Positions 9,532 through 18,407 of a stretch of DNA of 24,336 nt are shown piece after piece (the first letter of the stretch is position 1; each line of letters opens with the position of its first letter). Origin of the DNA: Mesostigma viride (taxonomy: Eukaryota > Streptophyta > Mesostigmatophyceae > Mesostigmatales > Mesostigmataceae). The stretch lies in the NCBI GenBank assembly GCA_009746045.1, contig RPFO01000042.1, positions 1-24,336 of the forward strand, read 5' to 3'. The position numbers and the translations under genes are program-made. The notes under the pieces were generated by a model. That model saw only the letters and a list, made by a program, of their open reading frames with translations. It searched no databases and was not told the DNA's origin.

Positions 9532-9610
9532 GGATTGGAAACCTCGCCTAACGTTTGCATATTTTCTTTCCGACAAAACCTCATTTTTTTTTAAGGATGG
9601 ACGTCGATGT

Positions 9611-10557
9611 ATGTTATGTGCAGAGGGGACAAGTTTGACGTCGGGGCCGATAATGGAAGGGGATATCTCACTGCCGTGGGAAATTTGGACCGAAGTCGCA
9701 GCTTTTATGGAGGCGCCCGACGTAGCCCGCTTTGAAGCAGTTTGTAGAGGGGCTAGGGAAGCGGTGTCGGGGAGGTATGAACCCCAATTCAGCTTTAAGT
9801 TAATTTCTGGGTTAGTGGACGAATTCGGGAATGGCCCTCGTACATTGATAACTGAGTCTCTTTTCCGAGAATTGTATGGCGAGCAAGTCACGTGTGCAAG
9901 CGCTGATATCACCCCCTACACACTCGTCACAAGGGGAATGTATTTTAAGGTATATTGTGAAGAAGTTGAGGGGGTGTTAGGACGCCAGCCACCACCAGAG
10001 GGACATGCACGAGCAAGGACGATGGGAGGGTTGTTCAGGTCCCAGCGTGCTGAGAGGAGACGTGTGTTGGAGAGGTATTGGAGGGGGTGGACAGCTCGCT
10101 TACGCCAATTGGGAAAGGAAATGGATGACTTGTACGATAATTATGAACTATGGGGGTTAAGGAGCATTTTCTGGTTCTGCCATACTCCTTATGACCCGGA
10201 TGAGGAAATTTTTTTTCCTCCGGGGAGGAGAGCGCGTAAGGAGGCAGAATGGGTGAAGCTTTTGGAGGGGCTGCCTCTGCAGGGGGAGGAATGGCATGTG
10301 CAGTTCTGATTATGGGATTTGATGAGAACGCAGACATGAAGGCCTTATTAGAGAGGAGGTGTAGGGAGGAGGATATGGCAAGCGTTTTGGTGGAGCTAGC
10401 TATGCAGGTCCTCAGCGGAACAATCTTCCCCCCGGATTATCTCAAGTTTTTTGGGGGGAAGAAGGCACGCTTGCTGTATTTGGCCGAGAGTAGTATGTAC
10501 AAGTGGAAAGGGGACATGATGTTGTGTTTGGATGAGGATTCTGAAGAGGTTGAATGA
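9611..10557 (+). CDS. F-box-like protein, read in two frames
   Basis: The first segment (9611-10309) starts at ATG 9611 or, more economically, ATG 9653, just before ISLPWEIWTEVAAFM. That motif, followed by PDVARFEAVCRGAREAV, fits the ~40-residue F-box fold (LPxEI...F, then a V/C-rich helix). F-box proteins normally bind Skp1 in SCF ubiquitin ligases. The remainder has an Arg-rich helix around RSQRAERRRVLERYWRGW and no recognised substrate domain. At G5 (10282-10286) the frame ends in a short tail, while frame -1 continues to 10557 with sensible sequence (DYLKFFGGKKARLLYLAESS). One ~315-residue gene with a frameshift is my reading; a separate overlapping gene from 10249 is the alternative. AATAAA follows at 10576. 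Confidence 0.65.
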
Positions 10558-10730
10558 TGAAACATAAATTTCATTAATAAATTTTGAATTCTAATATTGA
10601 ATGAAATTCGCCAATTTTTGCTGATGGGTAAGGCTGATGGCTAAAGCTGGCTTTGATAATTTAATTATCTCTAATTCTGTCAACTGTCACATTTATATAA
10701 ATTTGACATGAATTCGGCATTTTTTGGATT

Positions 10731-10744
10731 CCAACGGCCGTTGG
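10731..10744 (+). promoter_or_regulatory. Exact palindrome downstream of the F-box gene
   Basis: CCAACGGCCGTTGG is followed by ACCTCAAAAAACATT, the usual flank. It starts a ~96 bp host unit that the piggyBac-like element split. A related unit resumes near 12522 with a half palindrome CCAACGGC, and another palindrome with a C/G change lies at 12881-12894, so an older tandem array stood here. Confidence 0.6.
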
Positions 10745-10773
10745 ACCTCAAAAAACATTTCTAGTGTGGTTAA

Positions 10774-12462
10774 CCCCTAAATGGTCTTGCTGCCGATTTT
10801 CCGCCAAAAATCGAGTTCCAGCCGATGCATCGGCCCCTTCTCGGGGGACCAGATGCCGCGAAATCTATTGAGAATTAGGAAAAGTTTAGCTGAGAAGATC
10901 GAAAGTTTATAAAATTCTTCACAGCATGGTACTAGGGTTTGCATACTTTTGACAAAGTTATAGAGGTGTTCTGGCCGGTCAAAGTACAAGGGGTCAGGGT
11001 ACTTTTTCACGTACAACGTGCATTCCGGAAAACGACGACCTGGCCATGGCGGCTTGCGCCCACGCATGGCATTTACGTTTGCGTTCGAGTTTTCTGGCCA
11101 AACTTAGGATATTGATTTTAAACGTCCTAAAGATCATACAGGCCAATTTTTGGTGCGCGGGAATGCCATTTGATAGGTGTCGGCAGCGTTCTTGCTGGAA
11201 AAAACTGCGATCAGGCCGGACGATAGAAACGTTGACAGCAATACCTTTCCGGCGTATTTTAAAGGATATATTGGTTTCTTTGTACTTTTTATGATACATA
11301 GTAGTCGTAAACGTGCAAGGGTGGCCAGAAATCGCCGAATCCAGCGACCATGCTGCACAACTTTGGTGTGCCGAAATGCGCCATTTTGCGGCCACCGCCT
11401 GGGCCAAGGTAACGCCATCCATGCCTGGTAAAGCTTAAGCATCGTTTTCCTATCGATGTTTGACGTTTATATATACGTTCTAGCTTGTGTTGCACATTCT
11501 TTTTGCACTATTCATGCTCTTTCTTGACCCTGGCCTGGCCCCTTTCTAAAACACCCTTCTTAGATGCTTCCCTCAGTCAGTTGACCTGCCACAGGGTGAT
11601 GGTGATACGTTTTAGAGGCTGTATGGGTTTGAATACCTCCATATATGTTTGTTATACATTTCCCATACACATATTGCATGAGTGTGAGGCAGTTGGCTGG
11701 TCTCTGTGGCATCATCAAGCACGTAACTGGTGAGTAAAAGCTTCCCATTGACAGCATGTGCCACCAGGTGTGCTGGCCATCACCTGGCAAGCTATAGCAG
11801 CTTAGGCCTAGTTAATCCTTGCTAGGGAAAGCTGAAATAGGCTCAACATCACTAGTTTGTTGGTGGTTGCCTCCTAGAATGCGTGCCTTGCGTAGGGTAT
11901 CCGTACCGCGTTACCTGCGTGCATGGACAAGGTGGCACCTGCACATAGGTGCCATATAAGGTCAGTATGATGATGCAGTCATGTTTCCCCATCATTGTGG
12001 AAGGGAAATGTATTGTTTGGCATGGTTGGTGGCCATATTAGGAGTTAGTATGCCCACCCCTACTCCCTTGGTTGCTTTTTACCAACGGTACCCCTATGGG
12101 CTGTACTGGGTGTAACTGCTGGTATACCCACCCAAATGATGACCCCAATGGCTCAAACTGTTCAGCAACTAATTGTTTATCATCCCTGAAGTGGTAGGTG
12201 CCTAGGTCTTATAACATAATTCAAGATGCACATTCTACCAAAAATGAAAACGCGCGTCTTGACCCCCCTGACTTTGACGGCAGTTAAACATGGCCTACCC
12301 TGCATATATGTGAGGTTGTGATATACCAACCCGAAGGGCAACTCATGGACATGCTTGGCCTCCAAGGACAGCCATTGGATATGGGTAGGTTGGATGGCAT
12401 CTGGTTTGCAAAATTGTGAAGATCCAGCCGGTTTATCGGCAGGATCTCAGACCATTTAGGGG
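10774..12462. mobile_element. 1689 bp piggyBac-like non-autonomous element at TTAA
   Basis: Perfect 14 bp ends CCCCTAAATGGTCT (10774-10787) and its inverse (12449-12462) are flanked by TTAA at 10770-10773 and 12463-12466. TTAA targets and ends starting CCC/CCCC are the hallmark of piggyBac elements. Removing the element and one TTAA restores a host sequence that aligns with the neighbouring unit near 12534-12590 (AACATT.CTAGTGT... to GTT.AATGGAG), giving an independent empty-site check. No transposase ORF is recognisable; the small minus-strand ORFs are broken. Most of the interior is homologous, in inverse orientation, to the interior of the element at 4555-6274. Confidence 0.85.
10955..11555 (-). 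pseudogene. Conserved internal segment shared by the two transposons, copy 2
   Basis: On the minus strand this repeats the landmarks of 5490-6090, including GGCGTTACCTTGGCCCAGGC, CGCAGTTTTTTCCAGCAAGA and GCCGCCATGGC. One frame (11289-11495) reads HGWRYLGPGG, and another (10777-11067) gives about 96 residues with VKKYPDPLYFDR. Reading frames are interrupted, so any original protein is no longer intact. Which family it came from is not clear. Confidence 0.4.
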
Positions 12463-12640
12463 TTAAAAAGTTGTGGGTATTTTGTTAAATGGAGTGACCA
12501 ATGGTTGTGATTTATTTGATGCCAACGGCTGACAAACATTGCTAGTGTAGCGCAACAGTGGTGGATAATTTGTTTAATGGAGGGGCCGTCGCATCTGCTT
12601 GTGATTTTTTTAGGCTGAACAGTCACTGAAAATGTCGACG

Positions 12641-12851
12641 TTATTGCTCCACACCCACAAAAAACTCGTTCCGGAACTGTTCGAAGCGAATAGCACTGAC
12701 AGGGTTCGAACCCAGGTCCACATTGATGTTGGGGAGTGAGGTAGGCCAGCCATCATGTTCCGCACACAAATCTGGCTCGACTCCGATCCCTGGCAGTGCT
12801 CTTCGCCTCGAACAGGTCCGGAACGAGTTTTTTGTGGGGTTGGAGCAATAA
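12641..12851. mobile_element. 211 bp fold-back element with ~64 bp inverted arms
   Basis: The left arm starts TTATTGCTCC and contains CACAAAAAACTCGTTCCGGA. The right arm is its inverse, ending at 12851, with roughly 90% matching over about 64 bases by eye. Inside the left arm is a self-complementary GGGTTCGAACCC, which is also a B-box-like tRNA T-arm sequence. The minus strand has GTGTGCGGAAC and TGGCTG before it, as in the relic at 711-838. I read it as a fold-back MITE or an inverted tRNA-derived SINE. No clear target duplication was seen. Confidence 0.7.
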
Positions 12852-13019
12852 ATACTCTTTTACCGGGAAGGGGCGTAATGCCAACGGGCGTTGGACCTGA
12901 AAAATTGTGTGGTTAAATCAAGTGACAGAATATGAAGGTGATTTATTTTACATTTAAAAACATATGTTATTTGGGAGGACAAGAAAGTTGTTTTTTGAGG
13001 TGGTTTCTTACGGTTTTTG

Positions 13020-13240
13020 ATGGAGGAAACCTCTAACAATCCTGATGCTCTCGTGATCGTGTCTTGTTTATGTGATATCTGTCAAGGCATCAAGAAGGAG
13101 AGGAGTCGCCCGTTGCTGAGAAGCTGAGGACAACTGTACTGGAAAGGTATGCGGACAAGGACAAATGTGGGTGTGGGGGGAACAGCTTGGTGGACACTAC
13201 TTCTGACTGGCCTCTACCCGAGGGGGGTTGTGAGCCAACG
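13020..13240 (+). pseudogene. Small broken Cys-rich ORF at the satellite border
   Basis: ATG 13020 opens a 35-residue frame with CLCDIC, ending at 13127. Frame -1 (open from before 13103) continues with KLRTTVLERYADKDKCGCGG and runs into the first satellite unit. Joined across one -1 step, it would be a short protein with two Cys pairs (CDIC, CGCG), possibly zinc-binding. No homopolymer explains this break, and the 3' end is satellite, so a truncated relic is likely. No family was recognised. Confidence 0.3.
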
Positions 13241-15640
13241 GCCGTTAGACTTGAAAAACATTACCATGTGCATTTCATTCGTTTCATTGGGTGGCAATAA
13301 GGCAGGATGTGTCTTTTATGCAGCTTAGTGGTGGCTATTTACCATTTTTCTTCCAAGAAAGGCCTCCAAAAAATCTAGCTGAGCATAAAGATGGGGCTTC
13401 ACTGGTTCGTAAGGCATCCACCCTTCCCACAGGGGGGTTGTGAGCCAACGGCCGTTGGAATTGGAAAAACATTATCATGTGCATTTCATTCTTTTCATTT
13501 GGTGGCAGTAAGGCAGGATGTGTCTTTCATGCAGCTTAGTGATGGTTATTACCATTTTTCTCCGGCCTAGAAAGGCCTCCAAAAATCTAGCTGAGCATAA
13601 AGATGTGGTTGAATGGTTCGTAAGGCATCCACCCTTCCCACAGGGGGGTTGTGAGCCAACGGCCGTTAGACTTGAAAAACATTACCATGTGCATTTCATT
13701 CGTTTCATTGGGTGGCAATAAGGCAGGATGTGTCTTTTATGCAGCCTAGTGGTGGCTATTTACCATTTTTCTCCTAGAAAGGCCTCCAAAAAAACTAGCT
13801 GAGCTTAAAGATGGGCTTGACTGGTTCGTAAGGCATCCACCCTTCCCACAGGGGGGTTGTGAGCCAACGGCCGTTAGACTTGAAAAACATTACCATGTGC
13901 ATTTCATTCGTTTCATTGGGTGGCAATAAGGCAGGATGTGTCTTTTATGCAGCCTAGTGGTGGCTATTTACCATTTTTCTCCTAGAAAGGCCTCCAAAAA
14001 AACTAGCTGAGCATAAAGATGGGGCTTCACTGGTTCGTAAGGCATCCACCCTTCCCACAGGGGGGTTGTGAGCCAACGGCCGTTGGAATTGGAAAAACAT
14101 TATCATGTGCATTTCATTCTTTTCATTTGGTGGCAGTAAGGCAGGATGTGTCTTTCATGCAGCTTAGTGATGGTTATTACCATTTTTCTCCTAGAAAGGC
14201 CTCCAAAAATCTAGCTGAGCATAAAGATGTGGTTGAATGGTTCGTAAGGCATCCACCCTTCCCACAGGGGGGTTGTGAGCCAACGGCCGTTAGACTTGAA
14301 AAACATTACCATGTGCATTTCATTCGTTTCATTGGGTGGCAATAAGGCAGGATGTGTCTTTTATGCAGCCTAGTGGTGGCTATTTACCATTTTTCTCCTA
14401 GAAAGGCCTCCAAAAAAACTAGCTGAGCTTAAAGATGGGCTTGACTGGTTCGTAAGGCATCCACCCTTCCCACAGGGGGGTTGTGAGCCAACGGCCGTTG
14501 GAATTGGAAAAACATTATCATGTGCATTTCATTCGTTTCATTGGGTGGCAATAAGGCAGGATGTGTCATTCATGCAGCTTTGTTGTGGCTATTACCATTT
14601 TTCTCCTAGAAAGGCCTCCAAAAATCTAGCTGAGCATAAAGATGTGGTTGACTGGTTCGTAAGGCATCCACCCTTCCCACAGGGGGGTTGTGAGCCAACG
14701 GCCGTTAGACTTGAAAAACATTATCATGTGCATTTCATTCGTTTCATTTGGTGGCAGTTAGGCAGGATGTGTCTTTTATGCAGCTTAGTGGTGGCTATTT
14801 ACCATTTTTCTTCCAAGAAAGGCCTATGAAAAATCTAGCTGAGCATAAAGATGTGGTTGACTGGTTCGTAAGGCATCCACCCTTCCCATAGGGGGGTTGT
14901 GAGCCAACGGCCGTTGGAATTGGAAAAACATTATCATGTGCATTTCATTCGTTTCATTTGGTGGCAGTTAGGCAGGATGTGTCTTTCATGCAGCTTAGTG
15001 ATGGTTATTACCATTTTTCTCCTAGAAAGGCCTCCAAAAATCTAGCTGAGCATAAAGATGTGGTTGACTGGTTCGTAAGGCATCCACCCTTCCCATAGGG
15101 GGGTTGTGAGCCAACGGCCGTTGGAATTGGAAAAACATTATCATGTGCATTTCATTCTTTTCATTTCGGGTGGCAGTTAGGCAGGATGTGTCTTTCATGC
15201 AGCTTAGTGATGGTTATTACCATTTTTCTCCTAGAAAGGCCTCCAAAAATCTAGCTGAGCATAAAGATGTGGTTGACTGGTTCGTAAGGCATCCACCCTT
15301 CCCACAGGGGGTTGTGAGCCAACGGCCGTTAGACTTGAAAAACATTATCATGTGCATTTCATTCGTTTCATTGGGTGGCAATAAGGCAGGATGTGTCTTT
15401 TATGCAGCTTAGTGGTGGCTATTTACCATTTTTCTTCCAAGAAAGGCCTCTGAAAAATCAAGCTGAGCATAAAGATGTGGTTGACTGGTTCGTAAGGCAT
15501 CCACCCTTCCCATAGGGGGGTTGTGAGCCAACGGCCGTTGGAATTGGAAAAACATTATCATGTGCATTTCATTTGGTGGCAGTTTGGCAGGATGTGTCTT
15601 TCATGCAGCAGTAGTGGTGGTTATAACCATTTTTGTGCCC
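13190..15640 (+). repeat. Twelve copies of a ~208 bp satellite centred on the palindrome
   Basis: Palindromes start at 13235, 13445, 13656, 13864, 14073, 14280, 14488, 14695, 14904, 15111, 15319 and 15528, a spacing of 207-211 bp. Each unit has GGTTCGTAAGGCATCCACCC, a G-run, the palindrome, an ATGTGCATTTCATT stretch, GGCAGGATGTGTC and AGAAAGGCCT. Two types occur: CCAACGGCCGTTAG + ACTTGAAAAA (a) and CCAACGGCCGTTGG + AATTGGAAAA (b), in the order a b a a b a b a b b a b. Three consecutive units are repeated as a ~625 bp trimer (13445/13656/13864 to 14073/14280/14488). The ORFs inside are not coding, as the unit length is not a multiple of three. Confidence 0.93.
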
Positions 15641-15758
15641 ATAAAGGGCCAGAAAAAGATGAAGATGTGTTTACAAAAATGTGTATCCTGTGGCACGAAT
15701 AATTCGTAGTCAATAGGATGCCTCAAAATACTGTTTTGGCTGGTGTGTATGCAGGCGA

Positions 15759-16035
15759 ATGGGAGTAGGGAAGAGCAAACAGAAGAGGCAGACGGAGGAC
15801 AAGGGCGCCTCCTGCGAGGTTGGAGCTAACAAGAGGACGGAGATGGTGGCTGTGCTTCACCTGATGGATATGCCGCTGGAGGTGGTAACGCATGTTGCCA
15901 GTTTCCTAGGGGGACGAATGGGAAGATGGATCCGAAATCCTTCGCTTTTGCGGGGATGAGAATGAGGTGGAACTCGATTTCTATATCAGGGATTTGGCAA
16001 GGGTGGGGAGTTGGGCCGATTTTGCCCAGAATTGA
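15759..16035 (+). pseudogene. F-box relic upstream of the second MYND gene
   Basis: ATG 15759 follows TGCAG (15750-15754) by four bases. After a basic N-terminus, LMDMPLEVVTHVASFLGG (from about 15868) fits the first half of an F-box. At G5 (15909-15913) the ATG frame ends in a tail to 15959, whereas the +1 frame continues with YIRDLARVGSWADFAQN, a good second half of an F-box, to TGA at 16033-16035. After that stop, the same frame stays open to 16110 with a plausible helix (VRLEGYLFRLGVLW). It therefore carries one frameshift and probably one nonsense codon. This is the only break here in the +1 sense. It mirrors the MYND/F-box pair at 8.1-10.6 kb, but in reverse gene order. Confidence 0.55.
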
Positions 16036-16177
16036 CGAGAAGCCTCTTTTCTTGTCCGATTGGAGGGATACCTATTTCGATTAGGAGTTTTGTGGATGAT
16101 GTATCAATAATTTTAATCTTCAATTTTGCTATATGAGGCCGTCATCAATCGTTGACTTTGGGTGTGATTTTCTTGCG

Positions 16178-16191
16178 CCAACGGCCGCTGG
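16178..16191 (+). promoter_or_regulatory. Palindrome variant before the second MYND gene
   Basis: CCAACGGCCGCTGG (one base off) is preceded by GTGTGATTTTCTTGCG, the same upstream flank as at 17189 and 18091. It lies 78 bases before the ATG at 16270. Confidence 0.5.
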
Positions 16192-16269
16192 GATGGAGAA
16201 ATGTCAAAAGGGGGGTTGAGTAAAATATTACTTACGTATTACGCACGTGCCAATTGGCGCAGGGGAGGG

Positions 16270-17060
16270 ATGGCGGAGACGGGCGAGCTGGAATCTTCGA
16301 CCCGCGCTGCGATTGCCTGCGTGGCAGCAAACGTACTTAACCGGGCTCGCGAGATCCACGGATGGGTACGGCAGCACGAGAAGCGCCTGGGTCGCCAGTT
16401 TGCGGTTTTGGTCGTGTATGACTCGTTCGCCTCAGTAGGACGACAGATTAATCTCCAGTTGCTGGACATGTACTTCGCCTTGGCTGGCGGATTCTACAAG
16501 CCCACGCCGGCGGATCGGGTTCCACTCAATCGAGACATCGAGTTTCGACTTTTGGTGTCGTATGTCGGAAAGGTTGGGTGGGACCAGTGGGAGAAAGACC
16601 AGTGGGGGAAATTTCCAGACGCGAGTGAGGCGCAGCCGAGATTGACCGTATCGGCGAGAGTAGAGGGGGGGGGTTTGAAGGTTTCCATTTTACATTCGGG
16701 AATTCCGAGTCCGTGAAATTGACGTTTTCACGGATGATCGTTCTCCCGGGGGTGGGAGGGCCGATGCTCGGCTCGCTTCCAAAGTGTTGCTCGAATCAGG
16801 CGTGCTCTGTGGAAGAGGGTGTCCACCGCAAGTGCGGGGGTTGTCGAGACGTCCGGTATTGTGCTGCCGAATGCCAGCGTGCGGACTGGGAGGAACACAA
16901 GAAGTGGTGTAACAAGTATCGTGAGGCGAGAAAGTCTCTCAGCACTATGCACGGCGACGTTACAGACAGCTGGTCTGGTGTCAATTTGGCCGGACTTGTA
17001 ATTCGGATGGGGGGTGAAGTGCATTTCAAGTTCAAAGGTGAAATGTTCAAGGTTTTTTGA
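16270..17060 (+). CDS. Second MYND-finger protein, frame broken at a G9 run
   Basis: I choose ATG 16270, seven bases after GGCGCAG (16256-16262). The in-frame ATG at 16201 would be upstream of that acceptor. Segment 1 (16270-16716) carries the domain shared with the gene at 8535 (RLGRQFAVLVVYDSF, EFRLLVSYVGK). At G9 (16665-16673) frame -1 continues to 17060, with the MYND finger at about 16785-16910: CC...C, then KCGGCRDVRYCAAECQ, DW and HKKWC. Joined, it is about 263 residues, close to its paralogue. A role in protein-protein contacts is expected from MYND; partners are unknown. The split is more likely an assembly or mutation effect than two genes, because segment 2 lacks its own ATG near the join. 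Confidence 0.7.
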
Positions 17061-17422
17061 GGGGACTAAATCGTACCCCAGGGCGATTTGTGAGGCGATG
17101 TCCGCGCTGGGGGAACAGTACCCCTGTTCGACTGCGTGAGGGGAATGGATTCTGCGACTGAAGAAATTTTGGGTGTGATTTTCTTGCGCCAACGGCCGTT
17201 GGAACTTGCAAATTAGGGTTTGATTTTCTTTGCAACCGGAAGTAGGGTGTGGTTTGCCACGTGGAAACATGGATGTAATTAATAAATGCATAATAAAACA
17301 TTTTTCGTGCGCCAACGGTCGTTGGAGGCTGGAAACTGGTGTGTGATTTTGATGCGCGTTTTTTCAAGCAAAAGGCCGTTGACGGTGACAAATTTATATC
17401 AAACGGTGTCGGTGGTGTGCAG
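17061..17422 (+). promoter_or_regulatory. Intergenic cassette, copy 1
   Basis: The left part has a degraded C-terminal coding remnant (GCGATGTCCGCGCTGGGGGA) similar to 18000-18066. This is followed by GATTCTGCGACTGAAG, then a palindrome (17189-17202), a GTAATTAATAAATGCATAAT stretch with AATAAA at 17281 and 17292, and a second palindrome with T for C (17312-17325). It ends with GGCCGTTGACGGTGA, ATCAAACGGTGTCGGTGG and GTGCAG at 17422, immediately before ATG. The whole order recurs at about 17993-18407. It would carry the poly(A) signals of one gene and the leader of the next. Confidence 0.65.
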
Positions 17423-18066
17423 ATGACGTTCTACAGGACGAAGGGGGGCGAGTGGATCGATATCACCGAATGGCAACAAAAGCGTGACGACTTGGAAGAC
17501 AGGCTTCGGGGTGTGGTTAAGAGCGCGCTCAGGCTTTTGCCGGATATTAACCTGGATTTTAAGCCCAAGGGTGAAAGGTCATATTTGAGACCGGATGTCG
17601 CGAAGGCCGCGACTCTTGTTTTCAATATTGAGGGTCGGGGACTTCCAAAGCCGACCGTTGAGCCACTTGAGGAGGTGCTTGTGAGGTGTGGTGCTATAAG
17701 GCCCTATGATCCATCAATACCCAGCCCAATTCGTGTTCGGAGGATCGATGCGGATGGGAAGGAAACTTGGATACCGTTCATGCGGCACTATGATACCGGA
17801 GAAGGGTTTGAGGGTTTGGGGCAGGTGGGACGGTTCGAATGGGTCATCTTGAAGGACGGCAAGTACTTCAAGCATCACACTGACCTGATTCCAGACCGGC
17901 TGTTCATGTCTGCTGGAGATTGCATGTCTGGTTGAGGGAATACGTGCATGAGTGGGGAAGTGCCGGTGTTGACGAGTTTGAGAAGGCGGTTCGTGAGGTG
18001 ATGTTCGCGCTCGGGCAGGAGTACAAGTTCGAGTGCGTGACTGAGGCGAATCGATTCTGCGACTGA
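17423..18066 (+). CDS. Unfamiliar ~214-residue protein, C-terminus in a second frame
   Basis: ATG 17423 directly follows GTGCAG. An upstream open stretch exists from 17339 but without ATG and within the leader cassette. The main frame runs to TGA 17933-17935 (170 residues) with no recognised domain; it has RPDVAKAATLVFNIEGRGL and an Arg/Asp-rich middle. Frame -1, open from about 17884, continues past the stop to 18066 with DEFEKAVREVMFALGQEY. That segment resembles the C-terminus of the next gene (EKVVERVVLASAL...CD) and the remnant after the second MYND gene, so it is probably the original C-terminus. No homopolymer of five or more explains this shift. Function unknown. Confidence 0.55.
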
Positions 18067-18407
18067 AGTGTTGGGTGTGATTTTCTTGCGCCAACGGCCG
18101 TTGGAACCTGCAAAATAGGGTTTGATTTTCTTTGCGCCAACGGCCGTTGGAACCTGCAAATTAGGGTTTGATTTTGCGCCAACGGCCTTGGCAGCTGGAA
18201 AGTTGGGTGTGATTCGCCACGTGGCACTATGGATGTAATCAATAAATGCATAATAAAAATTTTTTTCGTGCATTTTTCGTGCGCCAACGGCCGTTGGAGG
18301 CTGGAAAATGGTGTGATTTTCGTGCGCGTAATAAATCATTCTTGTTGTTTCAAGCCAACGGCCGTTGACGGTGAGAAATGTGTATCAAACGGTGTTGGTG
18401 GTCGCAG
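18067..18407 (+). promoter_or_regulatory. Intergenic cassette, copy 2
   Basis: This matches copy 1 in order. Palindromes lie at 18091-18104, 18137-18150 and 18284-18297, with a degraded one at 18179-18191. AATAAA is at 18241-18246. A last site, CCAACGGCCGTTGA (18355-18368), is followed by CGGTGAGAAA, ATCAAACGGTGTTGGTGG and TCGCAG at 18407, just before ATG. Relative to copy 1 there is an extra palindrome unit, showing the unit itself can duplicate. Confidence 0.65.

Noticed and set aside
10777-11442. Minus ORFs of ~100-140 residues inside the piggyBac-like element as transposase
   Set aside because: They overlap each other in different frames and show no DDD/DDE-type motif. They are treated as decayed interior.
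13518-15412. Repeated ORFs with VRHPPFPQGGCEPTAV
   Set aside because: They are translations of the 208 bp satellite in changing frames, and the unit length is not a multiple of three.
15759-16110. TGA read as tryptophan in the F-box relic
   Set aside because: Other genes in the window end properly at TGA (for example 17058-17060), so a nonsense mutation is more likely.
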